A stretch of DNA of 8,891 nucleotides from Ignavibacteriales bacterium (lineage in GTDB: Bacteria; Bacteroidota; Ignavibacteria; Ignavibacteriales; Ignavibacteriaceae): NCBI GenBank assembly GCA_020061995.1, contig JAGUXE010000405.1, positions 1-8,891 on the forward strand, in the 5' to 3' direction. This document shows, piece after piece, positions 1 through 6,804 of the stretch. The first letter of the stretch is position 1. The number at the start of each line of letters is the position of its first letter. The position numbers and the translations under genes are program-made. The notes under the pieces are model-generated. The model was given only the letters and a program-made list of their open reading frames with translations. It ran no database searches and was not told where the DNA came from.

Positions 1-1
1 A

Positions 2-310
2 TCTGAAATGATGCGTGAAGTCGGGTTAACTTACCATTCAATTGAGGAAAACGGATTTCACATGCCGGTTATGGAAGCAAAGATAGAATTTAAGAGTGCC
101 GCATTTTATGATGAAGTTCTTGTTATCCAATCTGAAGTTCGAGAACTACCTCGACTTAAAGTTCACATAGATCATAAAATTTTCAGTAAAGAACGGGATG
201 TATTAATTGTGGAAGGTTATATAGAATTAGCCTTCATGCGAGCAGATACAAGAAAACTCACACGCCCACCACAATTTTTTCTTGAAGCAATAAAAAAATA
301 TTATGAATAG
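2..310 (+). CDS. Acyl-CoA thioesterase, YbgC/4HBT hotdog family (5'-truncated by window edge)
   Basis: This is the C-terminal part (102 complete codons) of a small hotdog-fold protein that probably hydrolyses acyl-CoA thioesters in the cytoplasm. The frame is open to the left edge, so the real start lies outside the window; the ATGs at 8 and 11 are probably internal. The fragment aligns by eye with YbgC-like proteins after their long helix: a MREVGL segment, then the strand MPVMEAKIEFKSAAFYDEV, which matches the YbgC strand leading into the conserved 'D-x-hydrophobic' turn, then IQSEVREL and a terminal strand VEGYIELAFM. The family's catalytic Asp lies near the N-terminus, so it is in the missing part and cannot be checked. 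The stop overlaps the nadC start by 8 bp, which suggests translational coupling. Substrate is unknown. The family call is fairly secure; the specific activity is inference. Confidence 0.75.
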   Translation, partial: SEMMREVGLTYHSIEENGFHMPVMEAKIEFKSAAFYDEVLVIQSEVRELPRLKVHIDHKIFSKERDVLIVEGYIELAFMRADTRKLTRPPQFFLEAIKKYYE

Positions 311-1172
311 TAAAACTCTTTTTGATCCCATTACCGAACAGATAATCGAACTTGCGATTAGAGAAGATGTTGGGACTGGGGATATTACTACTCAAGCTAT
401 TTTTACAGATAATATTTTTGCGGAAGGCTATTTTCTTGTAAAGGAAGATGGAATAATTGCCGGAATTGATTTTGCCGAAAAAATTTTTCAAAATATTGAT
501 TCATCAATTGAGTTTAAATCAGATTTGGTTAATGGTGATAGAGTAACTACCGGAACTATTGCCGCAGGGGTTGCAGGGAAAGCATCATCACTCCTTACTG
601 CTGAAAGAACCGCATTAAATTTTATGCAAAGGATGAGCGGGATTGCAACTTCAACCGCAGCTTACATTGAGCTAATTAAACATACGAATGCAAAATTGCT
701 TGATACGAGAAAAACGGTTCCCGGGCTAAGAATGATCGATAAACTTTCCGTCCTCTACGGAGGTGGGAAAAATCATCGAATGGGATTATTCGATATGTTC
801 TTAATAAAAGATAATCATATTGCAATTGCCGGTTCAATAAAAAATGCAATCGAAGCTTGTAAATTATTCCGCATCAAAAAAAATATGGACGCCAAGATAG
901 AGGTTGAAGTTACATCGCGAGAACAAATAGAAGAGGCGATTGATGCAGGTGCTGATATTATCATGCTTGATAATTTCGAAGTAAAAGAAATGGAATTTGC
1001 GGTAAATCAAATTAATAAAAGATGTTTAACTGAAGCTTCCGGCGGAGTAAATTTATCAACCATAAAAAGTATTGCAGAAACAGGTGTTGATTTTATCTCT
1101 GTTGGGGCAATTACGCATAGTGTTAGAGCGCTCGATATTTCTCTCGAATTATCTATAAGAAAAAATGATTGA
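303..1172 (+). CDS. nadC: Quinolinate phosphoribosyltransferase (nicotinate-nucleotide pyrophosphorylase, decarboxylating)
   Basis: NadC converts quinolinate and PRPP to nicotinate mononucleotide, CO2 and PPi in de novo NAD synthesis. The 289 residues match the usual length. An N-terminal alpha/beta domain (about 1-115) carries the REDVGTGDIT segment at 20-29 and ERTALNFMQRMSGIAT at 101-116. The barrel domain follows, with DTRKT at 134-138, PGLR at 140-143, GGGKNHR at 153-159 and LIKDNH at 167-172. These supply the Arg/Lys/His residues that bind quinolinate and PRPP. EVEV at 200-203, LDN at 222-224, ASGGV at 245-249 and SVGAITHS at 266-273 line the rest of the active site. No key residue is missing. 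The ATG overlaps the upstream thioesterase stop and has no clear SD sequence, consistent with coupled translation. nadA and nadB are not in the window. Confidence 0.97.
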   Translation: MNSKTLFDPITEQIIELAIREDVGTGDITTQAIFTDNIFAEGYFLVKEDGIIAGIDFAEKIFQNIDSSIEFKSDLVNGDRVTTGTIAAGVAGKASSLLTAERTALNFMQRMSGIATSTAAYIELIKHTNAKLLDTRKTVPGLRMIDKLSVLYGGGKNHRMGLFDMFLIKDNHIAIAGSIKNAIEACKLFRIKKNMDAKIEVEVTSREQIEEAIDAGADIIMLDNFEVKEMEFAVNQINKRCLTEASGGVNLSTIKSIAETGVDFISVGAITHSVRALDISLELSIRKND

Positions 1173-1176
1173 GGAA

Positions 1177-1215
1177 ATGATAAACTCATTTTTCCGATTT
1201 ATAAATCATGTTTGA
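1177..1215 (+). other. Possible 12-codon mini-ORF overlapping the flippase start
   Basis: An ATG four bases after the nadC stop opens a 12-codon frame (MINSFFRFINHV) that ends with TGA at 1213-1215, just inside the flippase gene in another frame. GAGG at 1171-1174 lies only two bases from this ATG, too close for a good SD. The flippase ATG at 1208 has no SD of its own, so ribosomes finishing nadC or this frame could in principle re-initiate there. It is as likely to be a chance frame in AT-rich spacer; listed because it could bear on flippase translation. Confidence 0.15.
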
Positions 1216-2668
1216 CAAAATAAAACAACTCTCGAAAGACACAGCAATTTACGGCATCAGTACAATGCTCGGTCGTTTTTTGAACTTCATCTTAGTTCCA
1301 TTTTATACAAATATATTTCCACCGGAACAATATGGTATAATCTCGAATCTTTACGCTGTAATTGCAATTCTGAATATCGTTTTTATCTATGGGCTTGATT
1401 CTGCCTATCTAAAATTTGCTGAATCAGATGAATATCCTGATAAAAAAGAAAATTTTTCAACTCCATTTTTATCTGTATTAACAACATCATTAATTTTTGT
1501 TTTGATGTTCATTATTTCTCAACATCAAATAAATAGATTTTTAAGTATTCCTATCCAATATGATTATTTAATTTTTTACGGAGCGGGGATTCTTTTTTTT
1601 GATGCACTCGCAGTACTGCCGTTTATTTATTTAAGATTAGAACGAAAGACAATAAAATTTTCGACTATAAAAATCTTAAACATATTTTTAAATATTGTCC
1701 TTAATCTTTTTCTAATTCTGGTTTTAGAGATGGGAATAGAAGCTGTATTTATTAGTAATCTTGCGGCATCAATACTCTCTCTAATTCTGCTGGCTCCTTC
1801 GATATTCAAGCGACTTTCTTTTACATTTAATAAAAATTTGTATAGAAGATTATTGAAGTTCGGACTTCCATATTTACCAGGTGGATTGGCAGGAATTTTT
1901 ATTCAAGTTATTGATCGGCCGATTGTTGAACATCTAACCGACTTAAGCACGTTAGGCATCTATCAAGCTAATTATAAACTCGGCATTTTTATGATGCTTT
2001 ATGTAGTAATGTTTCAATATGCTTGGCAGCCCTTTTTCCTTCAGAATGCAAAAGAACCGAACGCAAAAGAAATCTTTGCAAAAGTACTTACAATTTTTAC
2101 AATTATTGGTTCAGTCATTTTAATCTTTCTTTCAGTTTTTATTGTTGAAATTGTGACAACTCCCTTTTTCGGTAAAACATTAATCGGCAAAGATTATTGG
2201 GGGGGAATTTCAATAGTTCCTATTGTATTGCTCGGTTATCTTTTCAACGGAATGTATGTAAATTTTACAGCAGGAATTTATATTAAAGAAAAAAGCATGT
2301 ACGTCCCAATGATTATGGGAGTAGGAGCAATTACAAATATTGCCGCAAACTTTGTGCTGATTCCTATCTTTAATATTATGGGAGCAGCGATAGCAACACT
2401 CGCAAGTTATTTTATGATGGCTGCGGGATTTTATTTTGCAGTACAAAAACATTATCCGGTGAAGTATGAATTCGGAAAAATCGCAAGAATTTTTTTAGCG
2501 ATATTCGTTGTAACAATCAGTTACTATCTGCTAGCCGAGTTCAATTATTTAAATGGATATGTTAAACTTTTTCTTTGCGGGTTTTATCTTTTTCTCCTCT
2601 TCACATTAAGGGTAGTTACTAAGGATGAATTATCGTTTTTAACAAACAAGATTTTTAAAAGAAAATAA
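1208..2668 (+). CDS. Polysaccharide/oligosaccharide flippase-like membrane protein (Wzx, MOP superfamily)
   Basis: A 486-residue integral membrane protein with about 14 hydrophobic segments (roughly 12-36, 44-62, 86-106, 117-141, 153-173, 177-198, 218-236, 252-275, 290-312, 335-356, 364-386, 390-411, 425-444 and 450-468). That is the length and topology of Wzx-type flippases, which move lipid-linked glycan units across the inner membrane. Family-like signatures are the N-terminal KDTAIYGISTMLGRFLNF, FYTNIFPPEQYG at 32-43, and FGLPYLPGGL at 218-227 followed by IDRPIV at 235-240. The C-terminus is basic (KIFKRK), as expected for a cytoplasmic tail. No glycosyltransferase or polymerase gene is nearby, so the substrate cannot be inferred. 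A G7 run at 2199-2205 encodes part of WGG (331-333) with the frame intact. The superfamily is clear; MurJ-like or other MOP roles are less likely. Confidence 0.85.
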   Translation: MFDKIKQLSKDTAIYGISTMLGRFLNFILVPFYTNIFPPEQYGIISNLYAVIAILNIVFIYGLDSAYLKFAESDEYPDKKENFSTPFLSVLTTSLIFVLMFIISQHQINRFLSIPIQYDYLIFYGAGILFFDALAVLPFIYLRLERKTIKFSTIKILNIFLNIVLNLFLILVLEMGIEAVFISNLAASILSLILLAPSIFKRLSFTFNKNLYRRLLKFGLPYLPGGLAGIFIQVIDRPIVEHLTDLSTLGIYQANYKLGIFMMLYVVMFQYAWQPFFLQNAKEPNAKEIFAKVLTIFTIIGSVILIFLSVFIVEIVTTPFFGKTLIGKDYWGGISIVPIVLLGYLFNGMYVNFTAGIYIKEKSMYVPMIMGVGAITNIAANFVLIPIFNIMGAAIATLASYFMMAAGFYFAVQKHYPVKYEFGKIARIFLAIFVVTISYYLLAEFNYLNGYVKLFLCGFYLFLLFTLRVVTKDELSFLTNKIFKRK

Positions 2669-2670
2669 CA

Positions 2671-2675
2671 AAGGA
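2671..2675 (+). promoter_or_regulatory. Ribosome binding site of dut
   Basis: AAGGA lies three bases before the ATG at 2679, in the 10-bp gap after the flippase stop. It is the only SD-like sequence in the left block placed close to its start and supports that ATG, although the spacing is short. Confidence 0.5.
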
Positions 2676-2678
2676 TTT

Positions 2679-3122
2679 ATGATTATTAAATTAAAGAGAA
2701 TGCAATCCGGATTTGACAATGTTCAACTTCCCGAATACAAAACTGCTGGAAGTTCCGGAATGGATATTCGTGCTGCAGTAAATGAACCTCTGATTATTCA
2801 AAAAGGAACCGTCGGATTGGTCCCGACAAACTTATCTGTCGAAATACCTCAGGGTTATGAAATACAGGTTCGACCAAGAAGCGGTTTAGCTTTAAAAGAT
2901 GGAATTGGAATTCTAAATTCTCCCGGAACTATCGACTCAGATTATCGTGGAGAGATCCAAATTATATTGATAAATCTGGGTCAAAAAGACTTTGTTATTA
3001 ATCGAAATGAACGGATTGCGCAGATAGTTTTGAGCAAGGTAGAACAAATTAAATGGACAGTTTCAGAAGAACTTAATTCAACTGAAAGAGGTCCCGGCGG
3101 ATTTGGCAGTACGGGCAAATAG
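2679..3122 (+). CDS. dut: Deoxyuridine 5'-triphosphate nucleotidohydrolase (dUTPase)
   Basis: Dut hydrolyses dUTP to dUMP and PPi, keeping uracil out of DNA and supplying dUMP for dTMP synthesis. At 147 residues it has the normal length of the homotrimeric family. All five motifs are present: AGSSGMDIRA at 23-32 (motif 1, Asp29), RPRSGLA at 65-71 (motif 2), GTIDSDYRGE at 83-92 (motif 3, catalytic-type Asp86 and uracil-pocket Tyr89), ERIAQ at 111-115 (motif 4), and RGPGGFGSTG at 137-146 (motif 5), the flexible tail whose Phe142 stacks on the uracil. The enzyme should be active. It follows the flippase by 10 bp and lies 100 bp before dnaE, a sensible replication-related neighbour, though the spacer leaves open whether the two share a transcript. 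Confidence 0.97.
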   Translation: MIIKLKRMQSGFDNVQLPEYKTAGSSGMDIRAAVNEPLIIQKGTVGLVPTNLSVEIPQGYEIQVRPRSGLALKDGIGILNSPGTIDSDYRGEIQIILINLGQKDFVINRNERIAQIVLSKVEQIKWTVSEELNSTERGPGGFGSTGK

Positions 3123-3168
3123 TTACTAAAAAATTTCTTAATTATCAAACTTTTTTTTCCTGTTTCTT

Positions 3169-3184
3169 TTCGTAATATTGCGAA
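3169..3184. promoter_or_regulatory. Near-perfect 16-bp palindrome upstream of dnaE
   Basis: TTCGTAATATTGCGAA is self-complementary except for one T/G pair (T3173 opposite G3180). It lies in the 100-bp spacer between dut and dnaE, about 40 bp before the dnaE ATG, and contains a -10-like TAATAT at 3173-3178. It could be an operator over a dnaE promoter, but I see no convincing -35 box, and short palindromes arise by chance in AT-rich DNA. Confidence 0.2.
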
Positions 3185-3222
3185 GAGATTGATTTTCCAT
3201 TTATTCCCAAACCAATATTTAA

Positions 3223-6200
3223 ATGTCAGATTATATACACTTACACAACCACACACATTATAGTTTGCAAGACGGCGCTTGCACTGTTGACAGCCTTGTT
3301 ACAGCAGCAAAAAGACACAATATGCATGCTGTAGCTCTCACTGATCATGGAGTTATGTATGGCATCCCGGAGTTCTATAAAAAGGCAAAAAAAGAGGGGA
3401 TTAAACCAATCATAGGAATGGAAGCATACATTGTCTCTGAAGGTAGCCGTTTCGATAAAGCCAAAATTGAAGAAATTCCCGGGAAGAAAAAACGTAAACA
3501 TTATCATCATTTAATATTACTTGCCAAAAACAAAACCGGGTATAAAAATTTAATAAAACTTTCAACTCTTGGATTTATGGAAGGATTCTATTATCGCCCA
3601 CGAATTGATCTTGAATTATTAAAAAAATATGGCGAAGGACTGATTTGTACTTCAGCTTGCGTTGGGGGAATTGTCGCATCTCATCTTGTGAATAATGATT
3701 ATGCAAAGGCGAAAAGTGTTGCTATAACATATAAGGAAATCTTTGGTGATGATTTTTATCTTGAAATTCAAGATCATAAAATGGAAGTCGAAAAAGCGAT
3801 GTTGGAAGGAATGCCAAAACTATCAAGAGAACTTGGCATTAAATTAGTCGCAACAAACGATTGTCACTATATAAACAGAGAAGATGCAATAGCTCACAAT
3901 ATTCTTCTGATGCTTTCAGACAAAACCGGTGAAGCTGATTATAATAATCTCCGTTACGGAACCGATCAAATCTATTTCAAGTCGCAAGAAGAAATGATCA
4001 GCCTATTTAAAAGCTATAAAGGGGCAGTAGAAAACACTCTTGAAATCGGGGAAAAAATAAATCTTGATCTCGGTTTTGAAGGACATCATTTCCCTGTGTT
4101 TCCGATTCCGGATGATTCACCCGCAAAAACTTTAGATGATTATTTTGAGCTTCTTGCACGTGAAGGGTTAAACAAAAAATTTTCTACCATTACTAAAGAA
4201 ATAGAAGAACGTTTTGATTTCGAAGTGAAAACAATTAAGGAAATGGGGTTTTCTGGATATTTCTTAATAACTCAAGATTTTATTAACGCCGCAAAAAATA
4301 TGGGAATTCCTGTTGGTCCAGGGAGAGGAAGTGCTGCAGGAAGTCTTGTAGCTTTTACCCTCGGGATAACTAACATTGATCCCCTGAAATATGATTTATT
4401 ATTCGAACGATTTTTAAATCCGGCTAGAAAATCAATGCCCGATATTGACGTCGATTTTGCCGATGATCAAAGGGGAGAAGTTATTGAATATGTTAAGAAA
4501 AAATATGGCTCCGAATGCGTAAGTCAAATTATAACGTTTAACCGTTTATCTTCTCGAGCAGTATTAAAAGATGTAGCTCGTGTTCTCAAAATTCCTATTC
4601 CAACCGTCAATAATATCACTAAATTTATTCCCTCCAAATTTGGAAAAGTCTACACAATCGATGAAGCATTAAACGATGTAGCAGAACTGAAGTCAGTTAG
4701 AGATTCTAAAGATGATACAATTCAAAAACTAATTAAGTATGCAAAAATTTTAGAGGGAATGAACAGAAATGCATCTAAACATGCTGCAGGCGTTGTTATT
4801 GCTCCCGGTGATGTAAGTGATTTTGTTCCGCTTGCAACTGCTTCTCAACAAACTGAAATTGTTACTCAGTTCAATATGAAAGAATTGGAGAACGCCGGTT
4901 TATTGAAAATGGATTTCCTTGGATTGCGCACTTTAACTATTATAAAAGACACGTTAAAACTGATCAAGAAATATCATAATGTTGAAATTGATATTGATGA
5001 AATTCCTCTGGATGATTCGAAAACATATCAGTTGTTTTCTAAAGGACAAACGACCGGAGTGTTTCAGTTTGAATCTCCTCCTATGCGGGAATATCTTAAG
5101 AAATTAAGACCGAATACCATTAGTGATCTTTCGGCTATGAATGCTCTTTATCGTCCGGGACCAATGGAGTTTATAGATGATTTTATTGATCGAAAATTCG
5201 GACGAAAAGAAATTAAGTATTTGAATAAAGTACTTGAACCTATTCTGAAAGAAACATATGGAATTATTGTATATCAAGAACAGGTTATTCAGATTGCAAA
5301 TAAAGTAGCCGGTATGACACTTGCGGATGCTGATGTTTTACGTCGTGCAATGGGGAAAAAAGATCTGAAAGCAATGCACGAACAACAAAAACATTTTGTT
5401 GACGGAGCAGTAAAAAATGGAATCCCCGCAAAAGTTGCCGCTGAAATATTTGAGGGAATTGATAAATTTGCCAACTACGGTTTTAATAAGAGTCATTCAG
5501 TTGCATACTCTGTTGTTGCTTACCAAACCGCATATTTAAAAGCACATTACACTGCCGAATTTCTTGCTGCAAACTTAACGAACGAATTCGGCAATAAATC
5601 CAAGGTTACAAATTTTCTTGAAGACTGCCGCAAACTTCACATTCAAGTTTTACCACCTAATATCAATAAACCAACTCTCTTTTTCGATGTGGAAAAAAAG
5701 AAGATTAGATTTGGTCTATCTGCCATAAAAAATGTCGGAGTCTCGGCAGTTGAAGAAATTATCAAAAAGAAGGAAATTCTCGGAAGAGACTTTACATCTA
5801 TTTTTGATTTCTGCGCAAATGTTGATACTCGAACAGTTAATAAAAGAACTCTTGAAGGTTTGATATTGGCAGGAGCTTTCGATTCAATTAATAAAAATAG
5901 AAAACAATTATTCGAATCAGTTGAAACGGCTTTAACTTTCGGCTCACGTTCAAAAACATATAAATCAAAAAATAGTAATAGCCTATTTGGTGGCGATGAT
6001 GTTGATCAGTCAATTGAAGAACCTGAATTACCTTCGGTTACTGATTGGACAGAAAAGGAACGACTCTCACACGAGCGAGTTGTGATTGGTTTTTATGTGA
6101 CAGGACATCCTTTAAGGAAATATGAACTTGAACATAAATCATTCGCAACCATTCATCTCGGTGAAACTGAAGAAATGGAAAAACTAGATTCCGTACGCGC

Positions 6201-6687
6201 CGTGGGGATCATAACCGATTTGTCAACAAAGATGGATAAAAAGGGGAATGCAATGGCATTCTTCAATCTTGATGATTTTACCGGTTCATGTGAATGCTTA
6301 ATGTTTGCCTCTTTTTATGAAAAATATGGTGAACATATAAAAGAAGAATCGGCAATACTACTGCTCGGAAAAACGGAAAGCAGCGGTGATGCCATAAAAG
6401 TTCATGTTGAGGAAATCATTCCAATTGAAAAAGTGAAAGAACGTTTTACTAAATATGTTAAGATTATAATTGATAAAGAAAAGTATAACGAAGAGGTTGT
6501 TCAACCGTTAAAGGAATTATTAAATAAACATAAGGGAAATTTTCAGGTAATGCTTGAAGTTGTTAATGTTATTAAGGGGAGAGATTTATTTATACTAAAA
6601 CCGTTCAGAGTTGATTTATCAGCGAAGTTTATTTTGGAAACACAAAAATTACTCGGTGAAGAATCGGTTGTATTGCTTGGGAAATAA
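3223..6687 (+). CDS. dnaE: DNA polymerase III alpha subunit (replicative polymerase)
   Basis: DnaE is the catalytic subunit of the replicative polymerase. The 1154 residues are close to the E. coli length of 1160. The PHP domain (about 1-280) has HLHNHTHYS at 6-14, LTDHG at 39-43, GMEAY at 65-69, HYHHL at 93-97, CTSAC at 142-146 and NDCH at 212-215. The polymerase core has GPGRGSAAGS at 365-374, PDIDVDF at 406-412 (catalytic Asp407 and Asp409) and KMDFLGLRT at 562-570 (third Asp564). Later come YRPGP at 643-647, YQEQV at 684-688, FNKSHSVAYS at 754-763, a helix-hairpin-helix region (about 828-850), an SLFG clamp-motif candidate at 920-923, an OB fold (about 990-1065) and a short C-terminal domain. 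There is no inserted DEDD exonuclease, so this is DnaE-type, not PolC. The ATG at 3223 has no SD, but HLHNHT begins five residues later as expected for the family. Confidence 0.98.
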   Translation: MSDYIHLHNHTHYSLQDGACTVDSLVTAAKRHNMHAVALTDHGVMYGIPEFYKKAKKEGIKPIIGMEAYIVSEGSRFDKAKIEEIPGKKKRKHYHHLILLAKNKTGYKNLIKLSTLGFMEGFYYRPRIDLELLKKYGEGLICTSACVGGIVASHLVNNDYAKAKSVAITYKEIFGDDFYLEIQDHKMEVEKAMLEGMPKLSRELGIKLVATNDCHYINREDAIAHNILLMLSDKTGEADYNNLRYGTDQIYFKSQEEMISLFKSYKGAVENTLEIGEKINLDLGFEGHHFPVFPIPDDSPAKTLDDYFELLAREGLNKKFSTITKEIEERFDFEVKTIKEMGFSGYFLITQDFINAAKNMGIPVGPGRGSAAGSLVAFTLGITNIDPLKYDLLFERFLNPARKSMPDIDVDFADDQRGEVIEYVKKKYGSECVSQIITFNRLSSRAVLKDVARVLKIPIPTVNNITKFIPSKFGKVYTIDEALNDVAELKSVRDSKDDTIQKLIKYAKILEGMNRNASKHAAGVVIAPGDVSDFVPLATASQQTEIVTQFNMKELENAGLLKMDFLGLRTLTIIKDTLKLIKKYHNVEIDIDEIPLDDSKTYQLFSKGQTTGVFQFESPPMREYLKKLRPNTISDLSAMNALYRPGPMEFIDDFIDRKFGRKEIKYLNKVLEPILKETYGIIVYQEQVIQIANKVAGMTLADADVLRRAMGKKDLKAMHEQQKHFVDGAVKNGIPAKVAAEIFEGIDKFANYGFNKSHSVAYSVVAYQTAYLKAHYTAEFLAANLTNEFGNKSKVTNFLEDCRKLHIQVLPPNINKPTLFFDVEKKKIRFGLSAIKNVGVSAVEEIIKKKEILGRDFTSIFDFCANVDTRTVNKRTLEGLILAGAFDSINKNRKQLFESVETALTFGSRSKTYKSKNSNSLFGGDDVDQSIEEPELPSVTDWTEKERLSHERVVIGFYVTGHPLRKYELEHKSFATIHLGETEEMEKLDSVRAVGIITDLSTKMDKKGNAMAFFNLDDFTGSCECLMFASFYEKYGEHIKEESAILLLGKTESSGDAIKVHVEEIIPIEKVKERFTKYVKIIIDKEKYNEEVVQPLKELLNKHKGNFQVMLEVVNVIKGRDLFILKPFRVDLSAKFILETQKLLGEESVVLLGK

Positions 6688-6734
6688 ATCTTTGATTGTT
6701 ATTAAAATAGTATAAAAGTAAAAAATTGGTCTTC

Positions 6735-6763
6735 TTGTATGATATTTTTCAATTTTGTATTAT
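6735..6763 (+). promoter_or_regulatory. Candidate sigma70-type promoter of the SDR-trxA-serA block
   Basis: TTGTAT (6735-6740) and TATTAT (6758-6763) are separated by exactly 17 bp in the 117-bp spacer after dnaE. The -10 box matches TATAAT in five of six positions but the -35 box matches TTGACA only in its first three. Transcription would start near 6770, about 35 bp before the SDR ATG. In DNA this AT-rich such matches are common, so this is a suggestion. Confidence 0.3.
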
Positions 6764-6786
6764 TCAAGCCCCAAATTTTAATTTAA

Positions 6787-6800
6787 AAGGAAGAAAGAGG
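6787..6800 (+). promoter_or_regulatory. Strong ribosome binding site of the SDR gene
   Basis: A purine-rich stretch, AAGGAAGAAAGAGG, holds two SD-like cores: AAGGA at 6787-6791 and AGAGG at 6796-6800. The second lies four bases before the ATG at 6805 and fixes that start. It is the strongest SD in the window and contrasts with dnaE, nadC and serA, which have none I can see. Confidence 0.6.
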
Positions 6801-6804
6801 ATAT

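Noticed and set aside
8..13. ATG ATG near the left edge as the true thioesterase start
   Set aside because: The frame is open to the edge, and a start here would remove the N-terminal strand, long helix and catalytic Asp region of the hotdog fold.
2210..2452. 80-codon Cys/His/Ser-rich minus-strand frame inside the flippase gene
   Set aside because: Cys and His abundance comes from reading the reverse complement of Ala/Ile/Met codons. There is no spaced zinc-binding pattern.
3151..3158. T8 run after dut as a rho-independent terminator
   Set aside because: The bases before the run form no GC-containing hairpin, so the key element of an intrinsic terminator is missing.
2981..3256. Minus-strand frame covering the dut-dnaE spacer
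   Set aside because: It mostly lies opposite dut motifs 4 and 5, has no family resemblance, and no SD supports it.
6722..6756. AAAATTG (6722-6728) and CAATTTT (6750-6756) as a terminator stem after dnaE
   Set aside because: A 7-bp, almost all A/T stem with a 21-base loop would be unstable and is not followed by a U tract.
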